A stretch of DNA of 64,000 nt from Candidatus Geothermarchaeum rappei (lineage in GTDB: Archaea > Thermoproteota > Nitrososphaeria > Geothermarchaeales > JDFR-13): contig MTMB02000001.1 of the NCBI GenBank assembly GCA_002011085.2, positions 721,007-785,006 of the forward strand, read 5' to 3'. Every line of letters starts with the position of its first letter. The first letter of the stretch is position 1. The notes under the pieces were generated by a model. It did no database searches. It was not told where the DNA came from and saw only the letters and a list, made by a program, of their open reading frames with translations. Shown piece by piece: positions 28,449-37,005 of this stretch. The translations under genes and the position numbers were made by a program.

Positions 28449-29504
28449 ATGGCGATTGTAAGGGCTATGACTTTTTTCATCCCAGTGGAAAACTGGAGTT
28501 CTCCAGACTTCCAAAAATATGAGGAATATATTAATAGATCACTTGATATTGCTAATGAAACCAATATTTCTCCGTGGACTATAAGGCTAGTACTTCCACC
28601 TTTGGAGAAGAAGATAGAGCTAGAGAGATATAGGAACATAGTATTAGAATTCTATGATAGACGACCGTCTAAAGACTTGATGCTACATGCAGCGGCAATA
28701 CCAAGTGACAGTAAAATTATAGATGGAATAATGGATATCTTGAGTGAGACCAATAGACTTTTCTCAACAATCTTGATTAGGGACTCGACACATATCGATC
28801 GTTTAGTTGATAGGATATACCTGTATGAAGGGGATTATTCACTCTTCACTCGCATATCCATGACACACCTAAAATGGCTCCAGACCCCTTATTTCCCCTC
28901 GACAGCTAACGTTGACAATATATTTGGATTTGCATTAGCTTTGAGATATGTAGATCTTTTTGACAAGTATCTCGCTGGAAACAGGAGTATTATAGATTAT
29001 TTAGAGGATATCAGAGGGATAGTAGAGGGATACGAGGAAGAATTTTACGGAGTCGATCTCTCCCTTTCTCCCTGGATGGAAGAGAGTGTGGCGGAGCTTG
29101 TGGAGAAGCATTTTGACACAGTGATTGGTGAACCGGGTTCGTATCAGGGGATATATAGGATAAATAAAGCGATTAGTAAATTGGCATCTGAGACAAGTGT
29201 TCCTACACTAGGGTTTAATGAGATTATGTTAGCAGTTGGAGAGGACGATTTATTGAAAAAGAGGGTTGAAGAAGGGACTCTACGACTCGGTGTATTGGAA
29301 GGCTTAGCCAATGTATGTATAAGTGGCTTAGATATGGTTGCATTAGAGAGGGATAGGAGGTTGTTAATCAAGACTTTAGAAGATATGGATTATATAGCTA
29401 GGAGGAAAGGGGTGACGATAGGCACTAGACTTATCCCGGTCGAGCCTGGGAAGGATAAAGTTGATGTACAGAGATTTGGCGTGATTCCCGTTATAAAAGT
29501 ATAA
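28449..29504 (+). CDS. DUF711 (COG2848-like) family protein
   Basis: A protein of about 351 residues that I assign to the DUF711/UPF0210 family from its C-terminal half: YGVDLSLSPWMEESVAELV, then PTLGFNEIMLAVGEDD, LEGLANVCISGLDMVAL and GTRLIPVEPGKDKVDVQRFG, which follow the order of conserved blocks in COG2848. The archaeal form is shorter than the bacterial one of about 450 residues and its N-terminal half is divergent. Function is unknown; no catalytic residues are established. It is convergent with the prolidase gene by only three bases. The assignment rests on remembered family motifs. Confidence 0.7.
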   Translation: MAIVRAMTFFIPVENWSSPDFQKYEEYINRSLDIANETNISPWTIRLVLPPLEKKIELERYRNIVLEFYDRRPSKDLMLHAAAIPSDSKIIDGIMDILSETNRLFSTILIRDSTHIDRLVDRIYLYEGDYSLFTRISMTHLKWLQTPYFPSTANVDNIFGFALALRYVDLFDKYLAGNRSIIDYLEDIRGIVEGYEEEFYGVDLSLSPWMEESVAELVEKHFDTVIGEPGSYQGIYRINKAISKLASETSVPTLGFNEIMLAVGEDDLLKKRVEEGTLRLGVLEGLANVCISGLDMVALERDRRLLIKTLEDMDYIARRKGVTIGTRLIPVEPGKDKVDVQRFGVIPVIKV

Positions 29505-29507
29505 ATC

Positions 29508-30620
29508 TTAGACACCGTAATCACGTACATATAGTGATTTTGGAATAATAGTTAGAATCTCATGCCCAGACTTGGTAACTGCTATATCATCCTCGATCCT
29601 AATACCAAACTTTCCTGGTAGATATATCCCAGGCTCAACTGTAAATACCATGCCTTTTGATAGCCTAACTTCATTCTCCGACGTGATGTAAGGTTCTTCA
29701 TGGACCTCAATGCCTATGCCATGCCCAGTTCTATGTATAAAATATTTACCAAACCCCTCTGATTCGATGACATTCCTAGCCCTCTCATCTATTTCACGCG
29801 CAGCTATACCTGGTCTAATAGCCTCTAAAGCACGTGCCTGAGCCCTTTTTACAATATCAAATACCTTAGTATGCATCTTACTTGGCTCTCCATAAACAAC
29901 GGTTCTAGTAATATCGGAAACATATCCTCGGTATGCGACGCCTATATCAAACAAAATAGGGTCTCCCTTCTTTATAGATCTATCTCCAGCTCTTTCATGG
30001 GGCTTCGACGTATTTGGGCCACTCTGGACTATAGTGAATGGGACATCATCCGCTCCAAGTTCAAACGCCTTTTCCCGGATATAGTTAGAGAGGAAACGCT
30101 CGGAAACACCCTCTGAGAGGTGTGATAATCCACTTATAATAGCCTCAACATTTATCTCAGCAGCCTTCCTTATATATGATATCTCCTTCTCCGACTTAGT
30201 TACTCGCATACCCATTAGATGCTCATCAATTATTTTAAAAACGATGCGCCCTATTGACTCCTCTATACCATTGATATATCTATATGGAGTGCATCCCTCT
30301 ATACCCAGGACACCCACTTTATATCGGTGGATTAGGTGTGAAAGTATGTGAATCGGATTTTCATGATCCCTATATAGGATTATTTCTGGATCAATCCCGA
30401 TGTTTTCAGTAATACGTTCTCCTTCCAATTTGGGTGCGATAACAAATACCTCATCGGTATAAGTGGGGATAAAGAGACATAATAATCGTTCATATGTGGA
30501 TGCTGTATACCCCGATAGGTAGAACATGTTTGGGCCAGCTAATACTATGCCAGCATCTATTTCATATAGCCTAAAAATATCCTTTACAAGCTTAAGCCTA
30601 TCCCTATACATCCTCTCCAT
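29508..30620 (-). CDS. Xaa-Pro dipeptidase/aminopeptidase (M24B)
   Basis: Metallopeptidase of 370 residues that cleaves X-Pro bonds. An N-terminal creatinase-like domain (about residues 1-135) precedes the pita-bread catalytic domain. The dinuclear metal ligands are visible: Asp in LFDIGVAYRGYVSDITRT (two aspartates), His in HRTGHGIGIEVHEEP, Glu in FTVEPGIYLP, and Glu in GIRIEDDI. Length fits archaeal prolidases. Together with the M32 carboxypeptidase and the peptide importer it supports peptide catabolism. Confidence 0.94.
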   Translation of the reverse strand: MERMYRDRLKLVKDIFRLYEIDAGIVLAGPNMFYLSGYTASTYERLLCLFIPTYTDEVFVIAPKLEGERITENIGIDPEIILYRDHENPIHILSHLIHRYKVGVLGIEGCTPYRYINGIEESIGRIVFKIIDEHLMGMRVTKSEKEISYIRKAAEINVEAIISGLSHLSEGVSERFLSNYIREKAFELGADDVPFTIVQSGPNTSKPHERAGDRSIKKGDPILFDIGVAYRGYVSDITRTVVYGEPSKMHTKVFDIVKRAQARALEAIRPGIAAREIDERARNVIESEGFGKYFIHRTGHGIGIEVHEEPYITSENEVRLSKGMVFTVEPGIYLPGKFGIRIEDDIAVTKSGHEILTIIPKSLYVRDYGV

Positions 30621-30717
30621 AGAATAGATAGAATAATATGATGATTTTAAAGTGAATAATTAATTGACTATATGGATTTCATTTAAAAATAATTTTTGGA
30701 GATAGACATATAATTAG

Positions 30718-31431
30718 CTAGGTTATTCCCAGATAGAGCTTTGAGAATTCTGGATGCTCCAACAGCTCTTTAGAGTCGCCCTCATATCTAATTGTACCGC
30801 TGACGAGTAGGTAGGCTCTGTCACCGATCTCCAAGGCTCTCTTAGCATTTTGCTCAACCAAGACAATGGTTAAGCCATGTTTATCCCTTAGTTCGACGAC
30901 CTTATCTAGAACCATTTTAACCAGTATAGGCGCTAGATCCGTTGTCATCTCATCGAGTAAAAGTATCTTTGGCCTCCTCATTAAAGCCATTCCTATAGCC
31001 AGCATCCTTCTCTCTCCGCCACTCAATGTCCCTGCCTTTCTCTTGATAAACTCACGGAGCCTAGGAAACATATCTAGAACCTCGTCAACTCTATCCTTAA
31101 CTTCCTCCTTAGGAAGTAGATATCCCGCGATAGTCAGGTTCTCCTCTACAGTAAGGCTGGATACTATATTCCCCATCTGAAGGAGGTAGGATATTCCTAG
31201 CTTGGCTATTTTATGCGGAGCCATTTTTGTGATATCCTTATCCTCGAATATGACTTTCCCATCATGAATGGTGGCAATTCCCGCGATGCTATTTAACAAG
31301 GTGGTTTTACCAGCACCATTTGGCCCTACGACTACTGTGATCTCTTTCTCCCTAGCCTTGAAGTTTATATCGAACAAAACCTTTAGTTTACCATAGCCAG
31401 AATATAGGTTTTTTGTCTCTAACATAGCCAT
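30718..31431 (-). CDS. livF: Branched-chain amino-acid ABC transporter ATP-binding protein (LivF type)
   Basis: ATPase of 237 residues from the ATG at 31431, which has GGTGA just upstream (a GTG at 31440 overlapping the livG stop is an alternative). Walker A GPNGAGKTTLLNSIAG, signature LSGGERRMLAIG, Walker B ILLLDEMTTDLAP (Glu then Met-Thr, slightly unlike the usual DEPS) and the switch histidine replaced in VLVEQNA, as is normal for LivF. It is the distal gene of the livJ-livG-livF strand and works with LivG, LivH and LivM. Confidence 0.93.
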   Translation of the reverse strand: MAMLETKNLYSGYGKLKVLFDINFKAREKEITVVVGPNGAGKTTLLNSIAGIATIHDGKVIFEDKDITKMAPHKIAKLGISYLLQMGNIVSSLTVEENLTIAGYLLPKEEVKDRVDEVLDMFPRLREFIKRKAGTLSGGERRMLAIGMALMRRPKILLLDEMTTDLAPILVKMVLDKVVELRDKHGLTIVLVEQNAKRALEIGDRAYLLVSGTIRYEGDSKELLEHPEFSKLYLGIT

Positions 31432-31436
31432 ATTAA

Positions 31437-32204
31437 TCACCCTATGTAGATCTCAATTACCTTTGGATTATTAGCCACCTCATCAGGAGAGCCCTCAGCA
31501 ATAACGGTTCCTCTATCCATTACATAGACATAGTCTGCAAATGGGAGAGCTATATCGATTCTGTGCTCAATTAATAGGAATGACACGTCCCATACATTCA
31601 ATAGCCCCTTGATATATGACAGAATCTCCCCTGCGTATGCTGGGTCAGTACCTCCGATAGGCTCATCTAAAGCAATCAGCTTAGCCCCTGTTGCTAACGC
31701 CCTCGCCACCTCCAACATCTTCAGCTGACCAGCTCCGAGCGATGAAGCTACCTTATCCCAGTGATCCGCTAACCCAACTTTTTCCAGTATCTCGAATGCC
31801 CTTCTAATGTGTTCCTTCTCCTCCCTGATCCAAAGTGGTTTTATAGCCGCTTTTATAGGGTTTTCACCAGAGCCTCCTAATGCCACCAAGACATTATCTA
31901 ATACTGTGAGGCCGAGAAACGGCTCAGGAACTTGGAACGTACGTACAAATCCTGCTTCATATACCTTGTGAGGCTCCCACCCAGTTATGTCCACACCGTC
32001 AAATATTACTTTGCCTTTTGTTGGTTTTAGGACTCCTGTACATACGTTTACAAAAGTCGTTTTACCAGCGCCATTTGGACCCATCAACATAGTCATCTTG
32101 TTCCGCTCTAGTTTTATATTAACATGGTTTACGGCAACCAGCCCTCCAAAGGCTTTGGTCAGGTCATGGGTTTCAAGGATATATTTGTTGCTTGGCCCAG
32201 ACAT
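31437..32204 (-). CDS. livG: Branched-chain amino-acid ABC transporter ATP-binding protein (LivG type)
   Basis: ATPase of 255 residues. Walker A GPNGAGKTTFVNVCTG, the LivG-typical GFVRTFQVPEPFLGLTVLDN, the signature LGAGQLKMLEVARAL (Ala replaces the second Gly of LSGGQ) and LIEHRIDIALPFADYVYVMDRG. The start ATG has GGAGGGT upstream. It is coupled to livF through a four-base GTGA overlap if the GTG start is used. The Walker B LIALDEPIGGTDPA (Ile-Gly in place of Ala-Ala) differs slightly from E. coli LivG but retains the catalytic Glu. Confidence 0.93.
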   Translation of the reverse strand: MSGPSNKYILETHDLTKAFGGLVAVNHVNIKLERNKMTMLMGPNGAGKTTFVNVCTGVLKPTKGKVIFDGVDITGWEPHKVYEAGFVRTFQVPEPFLGLTVLDNVLVALGGSGENPIKAAIKPLWIREEKEHIRRAFEILEKVGLADHWDKVASSLGAGQLKMLEVARALATGAKLIALDEPIGGTDPAYAGEILSYIKGLLNVWDVSFLLIEHRIDIALPFADYVYVMDRGTVIAEGSPDEVANNPKVIEIYIG

Positions 32205-32363
32205 AGTTATGACCCTCCTTTTACATACATAAATCCTTATAATAATAAAATGAAGATAAACTTATATTTAATCAACAATTAAAACTAAAAAATTCTTACA
32301 ATTAGATGTATCCTAAAATCGCTTGTCATAGATTTATAAAAAGGAGGTGATTAGGGGTTTTCC

Positions 32364-33677
32364 TTAGCCTGTCCACCAGCTTTCCCACTCGACCTGTCCT
32401 GTTACAGCCCTGTATACGCCAGCCTTCTTCCACTCAAAGCCTCCGTCCTTGGGCCAGACTACGTATAGGTCGTAGTCTGAGAATGCTCTATCACCGTCCT
32501 CGTTTAGCTGGAATATTCCGCTTGCTCCAACCATCCTTGAAACAACGTCCGGCAGCACCTCCTTAACCTTCATTGGGTCGTCGCTGTCTACCTGCTCGAT
32601 AGCCATTGCAATTGCCCATATAGCGTCATAAGTAGCATATGCGTAGGAGTCTGGAGCCCTACCTAGCTTCTGCTTTACATAGTCTGTTAACTTCTGGTTG
32701 TATGGAGAAGCACCTGGAGCGAATATTGGGTTGACGAACTTGGTATCATAAGCAAACTGCGCAACCTCAGGGGTCTCTATCAACTGTGACAACATAGCTG
32801 TTCCGTCGCTACCGATCCACTTCACCTGTCGTAGTACATCATACCCTGCAGCCGCCTGGAATAGTGAAGCGGCCTCCTTGAAGGCTATCAGCTCTACACC
32901 TACCTGATCGGCGCCATACTGATCAACTAGATTCTGGACGATGTTAGCCAAGTCAGCTACCTCTGAAGAGAACTCTGTGGCATCTGGGCTGTACCTGCTT
33001 GCCTCGTGTACCGTGCCTCCCAACTCCTTAAAGGACTCTGCAACGCTCTCCTTTAGACCATCACCCCATGTATCGCCTCTCCAGATGATTACTAGGTGCC
33101 TGATTCCCATGGACCATGCAGTCTCAGCTGCAGCAGGCCCCTGGATAACGTCTGTTGGACAGAACCTGAATATATTGTCGCCAGGTATAGCTAGGGCTGG
33201 AGATGTTGATGACATTGATATTAGGAGGATACCGTTTGCATCGACATAGCTCTTCAACTCGCTGACCTCGGCGCTAGACATCGGACCCACTATGAATTTA
33301 ACGCCCTGGCCGTGTAGAGACTGTAGCTTAGCCAAGGCAGTCGCTGGGTCTACTGCTGTGTCCTCAACAATAACCTTGATGTTCCAGTCTTCTCCCCTTG
33401 CTGCAAGCCATTCATTTATCTCTTTCTCTGCTAATTCAGCTGCAACCTTACTGTTCTCACCATAGGTAGATAATCCTCCAGATAAATCAACGAGTAGACC
33501 GATCTTAACGGTTCCTGTGAGCCCTGTTGGTGTCGGAACCTCCTGACCTGGTGTAGGTGTCTCAGTCGGGACTTCTGGCTGTGGAGCCGTCATCATCGCT
33601 ATTCCATATCCGAGTAGTAGACCGACGATTAGTAATATCGCTGCTAAAGTATAAGCCTTGCTAGTAGCCATAGACAA
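32364..33677 (-). CDS. livJ: Branched-chain amino-acid binding protein (LivJ/LivK type)
   Basis: Type I periplasmic-binding-fold protein of 437 residues. It has an N-terminal hydrophobic helix (AAILLIVGLLLGYGIAMM), a Pro/Thr-rich linker of about 25 residues and then the LIV-binding fold starting GTVKIGLLVDLSGGLSTYG, with VKFIVGPMSSAEV and the SMSSTSPAL hinge region. The TTG start at 33677 is supported by GAGGTGA seven bases upstream. Related archaeal proteins bind branched-chain or aromatic amino acids, amides or urea, so the exact ligand is uncertain. It lies 159 bases upstream of livG on the same strand and is divergent from livH. Confidence 0.9.
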   Translation of the reverse strand: MSMATSKAYTLAAILLIVGLLLGYGIAMMTAPQPEVPTETPTPGQEVPTPTGLTGTVKIGLLVDLSGGLSTYGENSKVAAELAEKEINEWLAARGEDWNIKVIVEDTAVDPATALAKLQSLHGQGVKFIVGPMSSAEVSELKSYVDANGILLISMSSTSPALAIPGDNIFRFCPTDVIQGPAAAETAWSMGIRHLVIIWRGDTWGDGLKESVAESFKELGGTVHEASRYSPDATEFSSEVADLANIVQNLVDQYGADQVGVELIAFKEAASLFQAAAGYDVLRQVKWIGSDGTAMLSQLIETPEVAQFAYDTKFVNPIFAPGASPYNQKLTDYVKQKLGRAPDSYAYATYDAIWAIAMAIEQVDSDDPMKVKEVLPDVVSRMVGASGIFQLNEDGDRAFSDYDLYVVWPKDGGFEWKKAGVYRAVTGQVEWESWWTG

Positions 33678-33714
33678 TTTACATTCACCTCAAAATTATT
33701 ATAGTTATTCCCTA

Positions 33715-33730
33715 CATATTATATATTTTT
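33715..33730 (-). promoter_or_regulatory. TATA-like box of the livJ gene
   Basis: On the minus strand an A-run followed by ATATATAATATG gives a TATA-like box about 45 bases before the TTG start. The predicted leader would include the GAGGTGA ribosome site at 33691-33685. Confidence 0.35.
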
Positions 33731-33851
33731 TTCCTAAAAGGACTTTGCATTTGGGAAGAGACTATTTACATATACATACTTATAATCATCCTAACGTCAT
33801 TATATATTTACATAGAAGTTTAATTAACGACGACTAATCATTTCAGAACAT

Positions 33852-33860
33852 AGTATAATA
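33852..33860 (+). promoter_or_regulatory. TATA-like box of livHM
   Basis: AGTATAATA is centred about 33 bases before the ATG at 33890, placing the transcript start close to 33881 and leaving just the GGTGGGAG ribosome site in the leader. Confidence 0.35.
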
Positions 33861-33889
33861 ATGTTGAAACATTAAATTAGGTGGGAGCG

Positions 33890-34828
33890 ATGCTCGACGT
33901 ATTGCTAACCGCGATATCACTTTCAAGCGGGATGGCCTTGGCAGCTGCAGGTATCACGATGATATACATGTCCACAGAGACGTTCAACTTCGCCCACGCA
34001 TCTATGGTTGCATGGGCATTCTACGTAATATTCACTCTACACTTATTCTTCGGAGGAACACCTTACCTGTACTTCCCAGCCGCTGCATTGTTCTCCGGAC
34101 TACTTGGAGTAATTATATATTTCACCGTCAATAGATGGCTTTTAAAGGCCGGTGCAACCATGGTTACACTAATGATGTCTACATTGGGTATCGACTTAAT
34201 ACTATATGGACTGCTCAACTCCTTTGCTGACAACCTCACACTAACCTTCAAGAAGGATGCAAGATACTTCCTACTCCCAAGCCTAGATCTAAAACTAGGG
34301 ACAATAGGGGCAACAGACATTAAATTGATACACATACTAGGCCTAGTAATAGTCATAGGAGTCATCCTATCGATACACACATTCCTATTCAAAACCAGAT
34401 TTGGTGTAGCGATGAGAACAACGGTGGAAAACCCGACGCTCGCCACAGTACTGGGTATTAATCCAGAGATGGTGTATCTAGTATCGTGGTTCATAGGCGG
34501 CGCTCTTGCAGGATTAGGAGGAGCAATCCTAGCGATGGTAGTGCCAGGTGAGCCTAGGATTGGAATGGTCTTTATAGTTCCACTGTTCTCAGCGTCGATC
34601 GTGGGAGGACTGTATAGCATATTCGGAAGCCTATTAGGTGGATTCTTAATTGGAATAAGCCAGCAAGTTGGAATATACATCCTCGCACAGATGCTGGGTT
34701 CATGGATCGTGGCATACAAGCTAGTTATCCCACTAGCGATCATGGTAATCACATTGCTGTTCTATCCGCAGGGTCTCGGCGGAATACCTTGGGGAGACAT
34801 TCTTAAGAAGCTGAGAGGAGGGGAATAA
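33890..34828 (+). CDS. livH: Branched-chain amino-acid ABC transporter permease (LivH type)
   Basis: Permease of about 312 residues and eight helices. The ATG at 33890 follows GGTGGGAG; the GTG at 33881 is part of that site. Family blocks: MALAAAGITMIYMSTETFNFAHASMV (first part SGMALAAAGITMIY), VENPTLATVLGINPEMVYLVSW and GGLYSIFGSLLGGFLIGI. It is divergent from the livJGF genes and followed two bases later by livM, so the importer is encoded in two divergent halves that could be controlled from the 212-base region between them. Confidence 0.92.
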   Translation: MLDVLLTAISLSSGMALAAAGITMIYMSTETFNFAHASMVAWAFYVIFTLHLFFGGTPYLYFPAAALFSGLLGVIIYFTVNRWLLKAGATMVTLMMSTLGIDLILYGLLNSFADNLTLTFKKDARYFLLPSLDLKLGTIGATDIKLIHILGLVIVIGVILSIHTFLFKTRFGVAMRTTVENPTLATVLGINPEMVYLVSWFIGGALAGLGGAILAMVVPGEPRIGMVFIVPLFSASIVGGLYSIFGSLLGGFLIGISQQVGIYILAQMLGSWIVAYKLVIPLAIMVITLLFYPQGLGGIPWGDILKKLRGGE

Positions 34829-34830
34829 AT

Positions 34831-35904
34831 ATGGTACTGACCATATCACCTATAATAATCCAAATAATACTGTATTTCGCAATCTTCCTCATCGTAACGC
34901 TCAGCCTAAACCTTGAAGTAGGATACGCGGGTATTCCTCAGTTCGGTAGGGTATTAGCTGTATTAGCCGGTGCCATAGTAGCTGGAGCAATACCAGGTAG
35001 GATACTAGCCTTTATGATAGGAGAACGATACGGAGCTGATTATGCTAATCATCTCTATAACTTCAGAATTGTGAATGCTATTACAACAAACGTCTTGGCG
35101 CCGAATCCACTGTTGTCAATTGCAATACTGTTCGTTACACTAGCACTTGCAGCGATATTCGGGGGAATGATAGGTTACCTGAGCTCATATCCCGCTCTTA
35201 GACTAAAGGAGGCATACCTTGGTATCACCCTACTTGCATTCGGGGATGTGCTACAGTTAATTGCATGGAACTACGATCCACTTGTAGGCGCGACACAAGG
35301 TGTTAACGTCCCAGATGTTTTTAGATGGATCGGTGTAGGTGAAGGGAGATTCATCGGTGCGACATTCACCCTACTTGGATTTGCAATACTGTCATATATT
35401 TTCCTAGATCTCGTGGCTAGAGCCCCATTTGGAAGGGCATTAAAGGCGATGAGAGACTCCGAGGTAGCTGCAAGGGTCTATGGAAAGGATATAGTTAAAC
35501 TTAGGGGACAGACCCTCATTATAGGCGGCGCGATGGCAGGTATCGGAGGAGCCTTATGGACTCTATATACTGGAAGTATGAAAGCTATCACGTTCTCTCG
35601 ACTCACTTGGACATTTTGGCCCTGGGCCTTCATGATGCTCGGAGGCACTGGCAACAACTTGGGTGTATTACTAGGCACATTTGTATTCTCTACGGTCAGA
35701 ACCCTGATTTATACATATAAAGAGCTGTTAACCGCAGTGATACCCATTTCACCAGTATGGCTTGAATATATCCTCGTTGGATTGGCTATAGTGTTGATAG
35801 CCTTAGTAAGGCCTCAGGGCATTCTACCTGAAAAACCAGTTTTAACGGTGCCAAGAGAGACCATCGAAGAGATAAGGAAGTCGGTTAGTGAGGAGAAAAA
35901 GTAA
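34831..35904 (+). CDS. livM: Branched-chain amino-acid ABC transporter permease (LivM type)
   Basis: Second permease, 357 residues. It opens with SLNLEVGYAGIPQFGRVLAVL, the archaeal version of the LivM signature (usually LNLxxGYAGQxSxG), followed by YPALRLKEAYLGITLLAFG and FGRALKAMRDSEVAARVYGKD, the loop that contacts the ATPase. A short hydrophilic C-terminus ends at a lysine-rich tail. Tight spacing to livH supports co-translation. Confidence 0.93.
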   Translation: MVLTISPIIIQIILYFAIFLIVTLSLNLEVGYAGIPQFGRVLAVLAGAIVAGAIPGRILAFMIGERYGADYANHLYNFRIVNAITTNVLAPNPLLSIAILFVTLALAAIFGGMIGYLSSYPALRLKEAYLGITLLAFGDVLQLIAWNYDPLVGATQGVNVPDVFRWIGVGEGRFIGATFTLLGFAILSYIFLDLVARAPFGRALKAMRDSEVAARVYGKDIVKLRGQTLIIGGAMAGIGGALWTLYTGSMKAITFSRLTWTFWPWAFMMLGGTGNNLGVLLGTFVFSTVRTLIYTYKELLTAVIPISPVWLEYILVGLAIVLIALVRPQGILPEKPVLTVPRETIEEIRKSVSEEKK

Positions 35905-35954
35905 GTTTCATCCCCCACATTCTTTTATATAATAAAAATTTTTATGAAAGGCCT

Positions 35955-36929
35955 CTATAACTCAACTAGCTTTCCAACTTTCATCTCCTCACTTCTATAG
36001 TATGCATATGCAGCTGCACAGGCATCTTGGATGGCTAAGCCAACCGATTTATAAACGGTTATCCCATTTATGTTTCGATACAGGTCTATATTCTTCAAGA
36101 ACCTGCCTAGTTCCACTACTTTATCCTCTCTAATAAGCCTCTTTGATAAGGGATCATAGATATCTCCAGTTTCATTGAATGTGGCCTCTTTAGAATCTAC
36201 AACTATTAGTGTTGATGTAATCAATACCTCGTCTTCTATGGCCCTAGACTCTCTTGTGTGTGCACCAATACTCACGATATGTACTCTTTCTTTTAGCCCC
36301 CTCTTCTTTATAACAGGTGTAGTTGTAGTCGATGTCTCCATCACTATATCGGCACCATACATAGCTTTCTCCAAGCCATCAACTATCTCCACATCTGGAA
36401 TACCCTTATCAATAGCGTAATCCCTAAGTTTCTCAGCGTTACCCCTGATCAAATCATATATCTTTAGCTTCTCAATCCCGAAGACAGAGCCTATAAACCA
36501 TAGGTGGTACATGGCCTGGTATCCAGCGCCGATAACAGTAACTACCCCTCCGTCCCGAGGCTTGAGATATTTAACTGATATTGCGGAAGTCGCCGCAGTG
36601 CGTAGCCCTGTAAGCACAGCCCCGTCCATGACTGCCTTTGGTACACCTGTTTCGTCATCAAACAGTATGACAACTCCAGGGATGGTAGGTAGCTCCCTAT
36701 CTCGATTGGAGGGTATTACGCTGACTACTTTTACCCCTACACCTGAGCCAGGAACATGAGAAGGCATTACCCCCCACCAGTTTCCATTTACCCACATCAC
36801 AGTCCTGCTGGGTACTTTTGTCTTTCCCTCACTGTATTTTATAAAGCATTTTTCTAATGCCGTAATGAGGTCTCTTGGCTCTACAATAGAGTTCAGGTCA
36901 TCCCCCGAGAGTATTTTTACTAATACCAT
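35955..36929 (-). CDS. Ornithine cyclodeaminase/mu-crystallin family dehydrogenase
   Basis: NAD(P)-binding protein of 324 residues from the ATG at 36929 (a TTG at 36947 adds six residues). Family motifs are RTVMW, GVKVVSVIPSNRDRELPTIPG, AVMDGAVLTGLRTAATSAISVKYL (first part AVMDGAVLTGLRTAA) and the Rossmann loop VIGAGYQAMYH. Members act as ornithine cyclodeaminase, archaeal L-alanine dehydrogenase or ketimine reductases; the sequence does not separate these confidently. Position next to an amino-acid importer suits amino-acid deamination. A TATA-like CATTATATTATTTTAG lies about 40 bases upstream. Confidence 0.85.
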   Translation of the reverse strand: MVLVKILSGDDLNSIVEPRDLITALEKCFIKYSEGKTKVPSRTVMWVNGNWWGVMPSHVPGSGVGVKVVSVIPSNRDRELPTIPGVVILFDDETGVPKAVMDGAVLTGLRTAATSAISVKYLKPRDGGVVTVIGAGYQAMYHLWFIGSVFGIEKLKIYDLIRGNAEKLRDYAIDKGIPDVEIVDGLEKAMYGADIVMETSTTTTPVIKKRGLKERVHIVSIGAHTRESRAIEDEVLITSTLIVVDSKEATFNETGDIYDPLSKRLIREDKVVELGRFLKNIDLYRNINGITVYKSVGLAIQDACAAAYAYYRSEEMKVGKLVEL

Positions 36930-37005
36930 ACCAAAACCACACCCCAAGACAGGAATATGACCCTAGTCTAAAATAATATAATGAATTGATTATACCCATA
37001 AAAGA

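Noticed and set aside
34063..34752. Minus-strand open frame of 229 codons
   Set aside because: Antisense to livH; no membrane or domain pattern of its own and no ribosome site.
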